From the NCBI RefSeq assembly GCF_000712595.1, contig NZ_JOTN01000018.1, positions 25,536 to 89,535 of the forward strand: a stretch of DNA of 64,000 nt, in the 5' to 3' direction. The notes under the pieces were generated by a model. The model had not been told where the DNA came from. It saw only the letters and a list, made by a program, of their open reading frames with translations, and did no database searches. The DNA is from Bacillus manliponensis (GTDB lineage: Bacteria; Bacillota; Bacilli; Bacillales; Bacillaceae_G). The number at the start of each line of letters is the position of its first letter. The first letter of the stretch is position 1. The position numbers and the translations under genes were made by a program. Positions 34,334-42,608 of the stretch are shown piece by piece.

Positions 34334-34398
34334 ATTGTATAAGGAGATATATTTTCGTACGATCGATTTCCATTACGTGAACATAACAGTTTTGTAAG
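34334..34398 (-). promoter_or_regulatory. Conserved promoter element E (minus strand)
   Basis: CTTACAAAACTGTTATG begins at 34398 and the 37-nt block ends TCGAT at 34362. After exactly 22 nt comes TACAAT (34339-34334). It drives the two micropeptides at 34292-34119. Confidence 0.8.
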
Positions 34399-34453
34399 AT
34401 TGGATGTCATATACTGAAATGTTTATTCTATTTTTATTATTTTCAGAAAAATG

Positions 34454-34484
34454 ACTATCCAAACATGAGATTGGATAGTATAAT
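34454..34484 (+). promoter_or_regulatory. Dyad overlapping a promoter upstream of the ABC-F unit
   Basis: ACTATCCAA (34454-34462) and its complement TTGGATAGT (34471-34479) lie directly against the -10 TATAAT (34479-34484). No good -35 is present. The arrangement suggests activator or repressor control of the leader/ABC-F transcript. Confidence 0.5.
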
Positions 34485-34524
34485 ACAAGAGATAAATAAT
34501 TTTCGTACGAAAGGAGTGAATGAG

Positions 34525-34659
34525 ATGAAACGTTTTCTAGCTATGCGCACGCAACTATTACAATTTCTTTATATTTGTCGTGCAAAATTTGCGGATGTAG
34601 TTGTTAACGGGATACGTGTGTCCTTTTTTAACAATTGCATAGTAGCTATAAAACGATAG
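34525..34659 (+). CDS. Putative upstream ORF / leader peptide of the ABC-F gene, 44 residues
   Basis: ATG 34525 has a strong ribosome binding site (AAGGAGTG) at correct distance, downstream of a promoter. The product begins MKRFLAMRTQLLQFLYICRA and is basic, without known domains. It lies 125 bases before the ABC-F start, ahead of tandem hairpins. Such short upstream frames sense ribosome stalling by antibiotics at many ABC-F genes. That role is inferred. Confidence 0.55.
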   Translation: MKRFLAMRTQLLQFLYICRAKFADVVVNGIRVSFFNNCIVAIKR

Positions 34660-34688
34660 AAATCTCTTCACCCATTATATAGACGTGT

Positions 34689-34762
34689 GAAAAGGGAGCG
34701 AATCGGCTTCCTTTTTCTATGGAAAAAACCATGGGGAATGTGTATTTCCTCATGGTTTTTTT
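34689..34762 (+). terminator. Tandem hairpins forming a probable attenuator before the ABC-F gene
   Basis: A first stem AAAAGGGAGC/GGCTTCCTTTT (34689-34717) is followed by a strong one. In that one AAAACCATG pairs with CATGGTTTT and inner GGGAAT pairs with ATTTCC, ending in a T run at about 34756-34762. It sits immediately before the ABC-F ribosome binding site, so readthrough must be regulated. Confidence 0.7.
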
Positions 34763-34785
34763 ACGTTGAAAGGAGTACGGAAAAT

Positions 34786-36660
34786 ATGACAATTTGTAGT
34801 GTAAATCATGTAACGAAATCTTTTGGTGGAAACATCATTTTTGAAAATATATCACTTGAAATAAAAAGCGGAGAACGCATTGGTTTAGTTGGCCGTAATG
34901 GAAGCGGGAAGACAACAATTTTTCAGTTATTAACAGGAATCGAAGCGGTAGATAGCGGGGCAGTTCATATGAAAAAAGGCACACGTATTGGGCATGTCGC
35001 GCAAATTCCAACGTTTGAACAGGACGTGACCGTCTATGATGTACTGCAGTCTGCATTTGCAAAAGAAAAAGAATTAGAACAAGAAATGCGCCGATTAGAA
35101 GAACGCATGAGTGAAACGGAACATGAAGTGAATATGGAACAGTTAATGGAGCGATATGGAACGGTTCAAGAACAATTTTCTTTTTTAGGCGGATATGAAA
35201 TCGAAGCAAATATTACGAAAGTCGGAAATGGATTACAAATTACAGATTTATTTTCCCGTTCCTTCGCGGAGTTAAGCGGAGGAGAACAGACGAAAGTAAG
35301 TCTTGCTTATATGTTGCTGCAAAAACCTGATTTACTGTTACTAGATGAGCCGACGAACCACTTAGATTTATTTGCAGTGGAATGGCTAGAAGGTTTTTTA
35401 AAAGAGTACACAGGAACAGTTGTAGTGATTTCACATGATCGCTATTTTCTTGACGAAGTTGTCACGAAAATATTGGATTTAGAAGATGGTGAAATTCATG
35501 TATACCATACAAACTACTCGCAGTTTGTAAAAGAAAAAGAAGAGCGTTTATTACAAGAGTTTCAATCGTATCAAGAGCAACAAAAGAAAATAAAGAAAAT
35601 GAAAGAAGCAATTAAGCGGTTAAGAGAGTGGGCAAACCAAGCGAATCCTCCAAATGAAGGGCTTCATAAGCGGGCAAGAAATATGGAGCGTGCTCTTGAA
35701 AGAATGGAGAAATTGAAGAAGCCAGTTTTAGAAAGAAAACAGATGGGGCTTCAGTTTGAAGGGCATGAGAGAAGTGGTAAAGACGTTGTTGTAATGAAGG
35801 GTGTTTGTAAACAATTTTGGAATCGTACATTATTTGAAGATGTAAATTTACATGTGCGTTTTGGGGAAAGAGCGGCAATTGTTGGCCGTAACGGTACAGG
35901 GAAAACGACGTTATTAAAATTATTGTTAGAGGAAATAAAAGCAGACGCTGGAGAAATTCGTGTTGGTAGTAATGTGAAGATTGGATATTTATCACAGCAT
36001 GCCTATAAAAATGTGACATGTAGCGTACTTGAAGCATTCCGTAAATATGTAGCAGTGACAGAAGGAGAAGCGCGTCACATATTGGCAAAGTTTCTTTTTT
36101 ACGGACCGGCCGTTTTTAAAAAAGTAGATGGGCTGAGCGGAGGCGAACGAATGAGACTAAGGCTTGCACAGCTTATGTATCAAGATGTGAACTTCCTCGT
36201 ATTAGATGAGCCGACCAATCATCTTGATATTGAATCAAGAGAAGTGTTAGAAGAAGCTTTAGAACAGTACAATGGAACCATTCTTGCTGTTTCACACGAT
36301 CGGTATTTGTTAAACAAGTTATTTCATCAAACATATTGGATTGAAAAAAATATGCTTCATGGATTTGCAGGAAATTATGCCTGGGCACGTGAAAAATGGT
36401 CCGAATTGATGCCTGACAAGAGTATAGAGAATCCTCAAGTTGTAAAGGCGACAATGCCAAGAGAAAAGAAGTCAAAAGATCGTGGATTCGAAGAACTTGA
36501 ACAACAATTGATGGAAATTGAAGAAAAGATTTACGCATTAGAGGCACAAATGGGAAATGTTGTAGAAGCGGAAAGGCTTGCGAAATTGTATGAAGAAAAA
36601 GAAATACAGGAACGTCTGCGATCGGAATTATATGATGAATTAGACAATATAATAGAATAG
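34786..36660 (+). CDS. ABC-F family ATPase (ribosome-associated, antibiotic-resistance or translation type)
   Basis: A 624-residue cytosolic protein with two ABC domains and no membrane helices. Walker A motifs are VGRNGSGKTT (near residue 40) and VGRNGTGKTT (near 368). Signatures are LSGGEQTK and LSGGERMR; both Walker B segments end LLDEPTNHLD/VLDEPTNHLD. A charged linker lies between the domains and a coiled C-terminal tail follows. ABC-F proteins act on the ribosome, either rescuing stalled complexes or displacing antibiotics. The preceding attenuator favours drug-inducible protection. ATG 34786 has GAAAGGAG; the longer frame from 34687 overlaps the attenuator. Confidence 0.92.
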   Translation: MTICSVNHVTKSFGGNIIFENISLEIKSGERIGLVGRNGSGKTTIFQLLTGIEAVDSGAVHMKKGTRIGHVAQIPTFEQDVTVYDVLQSAFAKEKELEQEMRRLEERMSETEHEVNMEQLMERYGTVQEQFSFLGGYEIEANITKVGNGLQITDLFSRSFAELSGGEQTKVSLAYMLLQKPDLLLLDEPTNHLDLFAVEWLEGFLKEYTGTVVVISHDRYFLDEVVTKILDLEDGEIHVYHTNYSQFVKEKEERLLQEFQSYQEQQKKIKKMKEAIKRLREWANQANPPNEGLHKRARNMERALERMEKLKKPVLERKQMGLQFEGHERSGKDVVVMKGVCKQFWNRTLFEDVNLHVRFGERAAIVGRNGTGKTTLLKLLLEEIKADAGEIRVGSNVKIGYLSQHAYKNVTCSVLEAFRKYVAVTEGEARHILAKFLFYGPAVFKKVDGLSGGERMRLRLAQLMYQDVNFLVLDEPTNHLDIESREVLEEALEQYNGTILAVSHDRYLLNKLFHQTYWIEKNMLHGFAGNYAWAREKWSELMPDKSIENPQVVKATMPREKKSKDRGFEELEQQLMEIEEKIYALEAQMGNVVEAERLAKLYEEKEIQERLRSELYDELDNIIE

Positions 36661-36661
36661 A

Positions 36662-36729
36662 TAAAGTGAAACTTCAATCAGTGGGGGCTCAATCCTCCAC
36701 TGATTGTCAGCCCGTTAATGCGGGGTAAA
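36662..36729 (+). repeat. Dispersed intergenic repeat, copy 7
   Basis: It starts TAAAGTGAAACTTCAATCAG, with a hairpin ATCAGTGGGGG/CCTCCACTGAT and the right end CAGCCCGTTAATGCGGGGTAAA. It begins two bases after the ABC-F stop codon. Confidence 0.85.
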
Positions 36730-36855
36730 AGTAGGCCATTCTTCTCTTTTATAGAGGAATGGCTTATTTTTTCGTGGAATGGTAGCAGGTGATTTCTGAA
36801 ACAAAAGCGAAAAGTAATATAGTGAAATAACTTTATATATTGAGAGGCGAAAGCG

Positions 36856-38046
36856 ATGTTAGCATATGCAAGGATTGTTACAATTCTCGTTATTTGTGCA
36901 ATTTATGCTGTTCACGATTCTGTAGGTATGGTTTGGGGGAAATGGTTTGTCGGCTTGTCAGCTTTTATTTATATTGTGAATCATATTATATTCATAAAAA
37001 TGTGTGAAAAAAGCAAACTTCAATTATTTGTCTTGCTTGTAAATGGAATCATCTCGGCTTTATTTGGATTTCTTTTTCCAGGGTCTACATTATATTTAAT
37101 TTTATTTGGAATTGATGCGGTAGTGTTATTTATGAGTGTTTACCGAAGAGAAGTGGTTTTCTTCTTCTTAAGCTTTTTCTTTTTATGTTGGTTTTCTATT
37201 TTGTTACGTACATATCAATATACAAGAGAAGTAGATATTTGGAGTAACCTTGTTAATTTTATGTTTGCTGTATTTTGTGCTTTAGCTGGGGAGCTTATTA
37301 AGAAATTAACAGTAGCTCGTCAAACAGTAGATGAACAATACGAAAGATTAACATTGTCACATGAGGCGCTTCATGAGGCGCATGAACAATTGCGGCATTA
37401 TGCGAAAGAGGTAGAAGAGCTTACAGCTGTTCGAGAAAGAAATGATATTGCAAGGGAGATTCATGATACGGTAGGCCATAATATGACGGCACTCCTTGTG
37501 CAACTTCAGTTAGCAGAAGCTTTATGGAAAGAGCGGTCGAGTCATACAGAACAAATTTTACAAACTTGTACAGAGCTTGCAAGAAAGTCTCTGCAAGATG
37601 TAAGGACGTCAGTTCGTACATTAAAAGAAGAAAGTGAAGGGAATATAATTGAGCGTATGCGCAATATGCTTGATGAATTTTCAAAAGTAACAAATGTAAA
37701 AGTTACATTTCAGGTGCAAGGCGATCCAGCCATCATTCCCCTCTCACTACAACCGACTATACTGCGCATTTTACAAGAGTCTTTAACGAATGCAAAACGT
37801 CATGGAAAAGCAACTGTATGTAATGTCTCGCTCTGTTGTTTAGAAGAGAATGTAACATTAACAATTTCTGACGATGGGGTAGGAACAAGCGAAGTTAGTC
37901 CTGGATTTGGGCTTATGAATATGAAAGAGCGTGTAGAGGAGCATGGGGGAGCAATCCATTTTGAAAGTGAAAAGGGAAATGGATTTCAATTACTTGTCCA
38001 GTTTCCGATAAGAGAGAGGAAATGGGTTATAGGGGGGATAAAATGA
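36856..38046 (+). CDS. Sensor histidine kinase, NarL/DesK-type (LnrJ-like)
   Basis: A 396-residue kinase. Five to six N-terminal membrane helices end near residue 150, followed by a coiled segment. A HisKA_3 dimerisation helix contains the phosphoacceptor His in IAREIHDTVGHNMTALLVQL, and the HATPase_c domain ends in GFGLMNMKERVEEHGG. The ATGA overlap with the next gene shows coupling to its response regulator. The following three-gene ABC exporter matches the linearmycin-resistance LnrJKLMN layout of B. subtilis. The inducer is probably a membrane-active polyketide or peptide, by analogy. Confidence 0.9.
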   Translation: MLAYARIVTILVICAIYAVHDSVGMVWGKWFVGLSAFIYIVNHIIFIKMCEKSKLQLFVLLVNGIISALFGFLFPGSTLYLILFGIDAVVLFMSVYRREVVFFFLSFFFLCWFSILLRTYQYTREVDIWSNLVNFMFAVFCALAGELIKKLTVARQTVDEQYERLTLSHEALHEAHEQLRHYAKEVEELTAVRERNDIAREIHDTVGHNMTALLVQLQLAEALWKERSSHTEQILQTCTELARKSLQDVRTSVRTLKEESEGNIIERMRNMLDEFSKVTNVKVTFQVQGDPAIIPLSLQPTILRILQESLTNAKRHGKATVCNVSLCCLEENVTLTISDDGVGTSEVSPGFGLMNMKERVEEHGGAIHFESEKGNGFQLLVQFPIRERKWVIGGIK

Positions 38047-38702
38047 TTCGGCTTATGATTGTAGATGACCAAGCACTTGTCCGAGATGGCTTATCCATGT
38101 TACTGCAACTGAGGCCAGAGCTTGAAGTGGTAGGAACAGCTGGAGATGGCAGGGAAGCCATTCAAAAAACATCGGAATTACAACCGGACATTATTTTAAT
38201 GGATATTCGTATGCCACATGTAAATGGCGTAGAAGGAACACGATTAGTAAGAGAACAATTTCCTCATATAAAAGTGCTCATGTTAACGACGTTTAATGAT
38301 AGTGAACTGATTTTAGAGGCACTAGAGCAAGGAGCAAGCGGCTATTTATTAAAAGATATGGAGATGGACGTTATCGTTCAAGCTATTTTAACGGTTCAAG
38401 GAGGAGGTGTAGTACTTCCGGAAAATATGACGGCTCATATTATGAAAGAGCTAAGGCAAACAAAGTTAGGAAATAGTATTGAGAAAACACCAAAACAAAT
38501 GGAGCATTTAACAGAGCGAGAAGTAGAAGTACTGAAAGAGCTTGGTCTTGGATTAAATAATAAAGAAATTGCTGAAAAGTTGTTTATTACAGAGAGGACG
38601 GTAAAAAACCACGTCTCCAATGTAATTAGTAAATTAGAACTAAGGGATAGAACACAGGCAGCTATTTTTGCTGTAAGGTATGGTGTTACGGCATACACAT
38701 GA
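38043..38702 (+). CDS. Response regulator, NarL/FixJ type (LnrK-like)
   Basis: A 219-residue regulator with a receiver domain (MIVDDQALVRDG; phosphorylated Asp in DIILMDIRMPHV; Lys in YLLKDMEMD). A LuxR-type helix-turn-helix is at the C-terminus (LTEREVEVLKELGLGLNNKE). ATG 38043 overlaps the kinase stop (ATGA). It probably activates the downstream ABC genes. A terminator separates the two groups, so the ABC genes have their own promoter. Confidence 0.92.
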   Translation: MIRLMIVDDQALVRDGLSMLLQLRPELEVVGTAGDGREAIQKTSELQPDIILMDIRMPHVNGVEGTRLVREQFPHIKVLMLTTFNDSELILEALEQGASGYLLKDMEMDVIVQAILTVQGGGVVLPENMTAHIMKELRQTKLGNSIEKTPKQMEHLTEREVEVLKELGLGLNNKEIAEKLFITERTVKNHVSNVISKLELRDRTQAAIFAVRYGVTAYT

Positions 38703-38725
38703 CTTTTGGCATAGAGGAGTATGAA

Positions 38726-38755
38726 AAGCAGCGAATAAAAGCTGCTTTTTTATTT
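38726..38755 (+). terminator. Terminator of the two-component genes
   Basis: The stem AAAAGCAGC/GCTGCTTTT carries a T run. Confidence 0.9.
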
Positions 38756-38838
38756 TGAACTTCTATCTGAAGAGAGATGGAGGAGAGAGAAAATGAAATT
38801 ACAATGATGGTATAGATTTAAAAAGGAGCTGAACCGAT

Positions 38839-39771
38839 ATGTTAGTGGTGGAGCAGGTTACAAAGTCTTTTGGAAAGATGGAAGTTGTAAAAGGAATATC
38901 GTTTACGGTTCAAAAAGGAGAGACATTTGGTTTGCTTGGTCCAAACGGGGCTGGAAAATCAACAACGATTGCGATGATTTGTGGTTTATTACCATATGAC
39001 AGCGGAGATATAAAAGTTGGTGGTAATTCAGTAAAAGAGCATCCTCTTACAATTAAAAAGAAGATAGGTGTTGTTCCGCAAGATATTGCACTATATCCTA
39101 CTCTTTCTGCAAGGGAAAATTTAATTTTCTGGGGGAAGATGTATGGATTAAAGGGAGAGGTTGCAAAGAAACGTGCCGATGAAGTATTAGCTTACGTTGG
39201 CTTAGAAGATCGAGCGAAAGATAAAATTGAAACATTTTCAGGTGGGATGAAGAGGCGCATTAATATTGGGGCAGCCCTCATGCATGAACCAGAATTACTA
39301 ATTATGGATGAACCAACCGTTGGGATTGATCCGCAGTCTCGCAATCATATTTTAGAAACTGTAAAGAGTTTAAATGAACAAGGGATGACCGTAATTTATA
39401 CGAGTCACTATATGGAAGAAGTTGAGTACTTATGCGAACGAATTGCCATTGTGGATCACGGAAGGATGATTGCACTAGGGACGAAAACAGAGTTATGTAA
39501 CCGCCTTGTCGATGGGTTCATAGTGAAGTTGCAAGTGAATCGTTATCAAGAAGAATTATTACAGGCATTAATAGAAAATACAGTTGTTGAACGTTTATCA
39601 GTTGATGAAGATACAAATACATTAACGATTGCTTTGCAGAGCAGCGAAAGTATGAGTGAAATTGTGTCACAAGTTATAGCGAGGAACGTGAAAATTTTAA
39701 AATTAGAAGTACAAGAGCCGAATTTAGAAGCACTCTTTTTGCAGTTAACAGGGCGTTCACTACGTGATTAA
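38839..39771 (+). CDS. ABC exporter ATPase (LnrL-like)
   Basis: A 310-residue ATPase of the DrrA/CcmA type. Walker A is GPNGAGKSTT near residue 38, Q-loop VPQDIALYP, signature FSGGMKRR, Walker B LLIMDEPTVGIDP, and a C-terminal extension of about 90 residues as in drug-resistance ATPases. It is the first gene of a three-gene exporter operon with two different ABC-2 permeases. Confidence 0.93.
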   Translation: MLVVEQVTKSFGKMEVVKGISFTVQKGETFGLLGPNGAGKSTTIAMICGLLPYDSGDIKVGGNSVKEHPLTIKKKIGVVPQDIALYPTLSARENLIFWGKMYGLKGEVAKKRADEVLAYVGLEDRAKDKIETFSGGMKRRINIGAALMHEPELLIMDEPTVGIDPQSRNHILETVKSLNEQGMTVIYTSHYMEEVEYLCERIAIVDHGRMIALGTKTELCNRLVDGFIVKLQVNRYQEELLQALIENTVVERLSVDEDTNTLTIALQSSESMSEIVSQVIARNVKILKLEVQEPNLEALFLQLTGRSLRD

Positions 39772-39785
39772 GGGGGATAGCAAAT

Positions 39786-40982
39786 ATGAAAAGTTTTATT
39801 ATTGCTTGGAAAGATGTGAAGATTCTTCTAACTGATCGTCGTGGTTTTATGATGATGTTACTCATGCCTATTTTGCTTACAGCGATTTTAGGATCAGCAT
39901 TAAGTGGTGTATTCGAGAGCGGGACAATACCAAAGACAACCATTGGTTATTATCAAGAGGATGAAGATGAGCTTGGAAGGATGTTTTATGAAGATGTATT
40001 ACAATCACAAAAAATAAAAGCTGATATAAAAGTGAAGACCGCGTCTTCTCCAAGAGAATTAGAGGAGATGATGCGAAAAGAAAAGGTTGATGTTGGTATG
40101 ATTATACCAGCAAATTGGAGTGAACAATTACAAGAAGGTAAGTTAAGAGAAGTAAAGCTTTTGACAGACCCATCTAAAAGTATACAAATAGATATTGCGG
40201 AATCTCTCATTCATGCATTTTCAGAACAAGCGCAAACAGTGGCTTCTACCACAAAGAATGTTATGGAAGTGTTTGCTCAGTCTCAACCAGAACAGGCAGG
40301 GAATATGATAGGAAAGCTTCAAGTGGAATTGGAGAAAGCGATAACATCTGAAGAAGAACAGGTAATAAAAGAGGGATTGGGAACGGAGCCGGTAAGTTCT
40401 ATGCAATACTACGCAGCAGCGATGCTTGTTATGTTTTTATTATTTAACATTACAGTTGGCGCAAAATCAATTGTAAAGGAAAAGCGTACAGAAACATTAG
40501 CAAGATTGTTAAGTACCCCGACAAGCTCAGTATCGATTTTACTAGGGAAATTTTACGGAACATTATTGTTTGCATGTATTCAATTTTGTCTTTTCGTTTT
40601 TGTAACAATCTATATGTTTGGAGTGTCTTGGGGAGATAATATATGGAAAGTTCTTGCCATTGGTTTTTCGTATGCAATTTGTGTTTCTGGATTGTCAATG
40701 TTACTAGCAGCTTTTATTCGAGAAGAGGAGACAGCTGATATGTTAGGTGGCACAGGTATCCAACTATTAGCACTACTTGGTGGTTCGATGTTACCGATTT
40801 ATGCATTTCCAGAGGTGATGAAAAAGGTTGCAAACATTGCTCCTAATAAATGGGCGTTAACGAGCCTTTTAGATGTAATGTCGGGTGCCGCTTGGCAGAC
40901 AATAATCCCTGTCATTGTAACTTTAATGCTTATTGGGATTATCACGGTAAGCGTTGGAACATTTCGTTTACGTGTGCGATAG
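39786..40982 (+). CDS. ABC-2 type permease (LnrM-like)
   Basis: A 398-residue ABC-2 membrane protein: one N-terminal helix near residue 25, a large extracytoplasmic domain (about 45-215), then five C-terminal helices. The cytoplasmic coupling helix is KEKRTETLARLLSTPTSS. It is one of two permeases that should form a heterodimer with the LnrL-like ATPase. The spacing to its neighbours (14 and 11 bp) indicates one operon. Confidence 0.9.
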   Translation: MKSFIIAWKDVKILLTDRRGFMMMLLMPILLTAILGSALSGVFESGTIPKTTIGYYQEDEDELGRMFYEDVLQSQKIKADIKVKTASSPRELEEMMRKEKVDVGMIIPANWSEQLQEGKLREVKLLTDPSKSIQIDIAESLIHAFSEQAQTVASTTKNVMEVFAQSQPEQAGNMIGKLQVELEKAITSEEEQVIKEGLGTEPVSSMQYYAAAMLVMFLLFNITVGAKSIVKEKRTETLARLLSTPTSSVSILLGKFYGTLLFACIQFCLFVFVTIYMFGVSWGDNIWKVLAIGFSYAICVSGLSMLLAAFIREEETADMLGGTGIQLLALLGGSMLPIYAFPEVMKKVANIAPNKWALTSLLDVMSGAAWQTIIPVIVTLMLIGIITVSVGTFRLRVR

Positions 40983-40993
40983 GGGGGGAAGAG

Positions 40994-42133
40994 ATGAGAA
41001 CAATTTGGGCACTTTGCGTGTTAGAACTAAAGCAAATGTTTACAAAACCAAGAAGTTATTTCGTGATGCTTGGTATGCCGCTTCTTTTCACACTCATTTT
41101 TGGTGGTCTATTAGGGGAAGAAAGTAAAGTTTCAATTACTATAACAGATCGTGATCAAACAACATTATCAAAATCTTATTATGAAGAATTAGAGAAGAGT
41201 GATTTATTTCATGTAGAAAAGGCAACATATGTGGAAGGGAAGAAAAAGATAGAAGATAAGAAAGCAGTTGGTATTATCGTTATTCCAAAAGGGTTTCAGC
41301 AATATATGTTAGAAGGGAATCCAAAATCAGTAGTGTTTCAAGCAAGTAATGAATTTACAGGCGGTTCTTCTATTGAGCAAGTATTAGAGAGTAGTATGAA
41401 ACAAATAGAAATAGCAGCAAAGGGATCGCAAATGGGATCGGTAGAAGTTGGAGCTGATTGGGAAACAATATATAAAAATATTCATAAACAAAATGAACCA
41501 GTTGTAATTACTAAGGATACTGTTATAAAAAATGAGCAATCGATGAGTAATATATCTGGAAGAGCAGTTGGATTTTCTATTTTATTTGTCATGATTGTTA
41601 TGTTAACGGCAACAGGTGCAATTTTGAAGGCGAAGCAAATAGGAGTATGGAAGCGTCTATTAACGACCCCCGCTACTCGAATGCAAATACTTGGTGGTTA
41701 TGTTCTCTCTTTCTTTTTAATTGGGTGGATTCAATTTGGACTTTTAATGGTATTAACAAATATGCTCTTTCATGTGGAGTGGGGAAATATATTTGGTGTA
41801 CTCATTCTCGTTTCAATGTTATTGCTTGCTGTTATCGGCTTGGCATTATGGATTGGGAGTATTGTAAAAACAGCGGAGCAACAATCTGCTTTTGGCACGA
41901 TCGTTATTATTTCAACCTGTATGATTAGTGGTCTTTACTGGCCGATTGAAATCGAACCAGAATGGATGCAACAGCTTGCTAATTTTGTGCCACAGACATG
42001 GGCGATGCGAGGATTTACAGAATTAATGGTAAGGGGTGGGGGCTTGGTAGATATAGCTGGATATATTGGCGTATTGTTCTTATTTGCGATTATATTCTTT
42101 AGCTTAGGTTTATGGAAAATACGCCATGACTAA
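40994..42133 (+). CDS. ABC-2 type permease (LnrN-like)
   Basis: A 379-residue ABC-2 permease with the same topology as the preceding protein and coupling segment KAKQIGVWKRLLTTPATRMQ. The ATG at 40994 has a G-rich ribosome binding site (AGGGGGGGAA). A longer frame starting at 40850 overlaps the previous gene and is rejected. The C-terminal segment contains the conserved LANFVPQTWAMRGFTELMV. The operon ends at a bidirectional terminator. Confidence 0.9.
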   Translation: MRTIWALCVLELKQMFTKPRSYFVMLGMPLLFTLIFGGLLGEESKVSITITDRDQTTLSKSYYEELEKSDLFHVEKATYVEGKKKIEDKKAVGIIVIPKGFQQYMLEGNPKSVVFQASNEFTGGSSIEQVLESSMKQIEIAAKGSQMGSVEVGADWETIYKNIHKQNEPVVITKDTVIKNEQSMSNISGRAVGFSILFVMIVMLTATGAILKAKQIGVWKRLLTTPATRMQILGGYVLSFFLIGWIQFGLLMVLTNMLFHVEWGNIFGVLILVSMLLLAVIGLALWIGSIVKTAEQQSAFGTIVIISTCMISGLYWPIEIEPEWMQQLANFVPQTWAMRGFTELMVRGGGLVDIAGYIGVLFLFAIIFFSLGLWKIRHD

Positions 42134-42186
42134 AAAAAGAAAGCAGAGGTTACAGCCTAGCGCGCTGACCGCTGCTTTCTTTTTGT
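42133..42186. terminator. Bidirectional terminator
   Basis: AAAAAGAAAGCAG pairs with CTGCTTTCTTTTT around a 25-nt insert. It overlaps the end of the small minus-strand gene. Confidence 0.75.
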
Positions 42187-42347
42187 TTTGTTTCTTCTGT
42201 ACACGAAATGACAATGGCGATCCCGAGCATACATGTGAAAGCAAAGAAGAGGGTAAATATCGGGAAGAATGGAAAGAGAAGCAAAGCTCCTAATATAAAT
42301 AACGTTAGAAGGATATAGTTTAAGACATATAAAAATAGCTTATCCAT
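42150..42347 (-). CDS. Small membrane protein, 65 residues
   Basis: The ATG has GAGGAG upstream on the minus strand. Two hydrophobic helices (LFLYVLNYILLTLFILGALL and IFTLFFAFTCMLGIAIVI) are followed by a polar tail ending QRARL. No family is recognised. It is convergent with the exporter operon, with its last codons inside the shared terminator. Confidence 0.65.
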   Translation of the reverse strand: MDKLFLYVLNYILLTLFILGALLLFPFFPIFTLFFAFTCMLGIAIVISCTEETKQKESSGQRARL

Positions 42348-42608
42348 AGTTTCTCCTCTTTGTTTAGAATCTATTATTATCGTATGCTCATGCTAGTGAT
42401 AATAGAATAAAACTTTTTTATATTAGAGAGTAGGTGTAACGCGAGAAATAGTGAAAGCGGCAAGGAAGAATAAAAATTACATAAAACAACACAAATCGCC
42501 TAATTTATGTAATTTTTTGTATGTTATGTATTGTATTTTCACTCTATCTTGTTACAATTATATCTGTGTGTATTGGATTATATTTCTAGTAAAAGGAAGT
42601 AAGGTGAG

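Noticed and set aside
34687-34785. N-terminal extension of the ABC-F protein from GTG 34687
   Set aside because: It covers the attenuator hairpins; ATG 34786 has a strong ribosome binding site and begins at the conserved ABC domain start.
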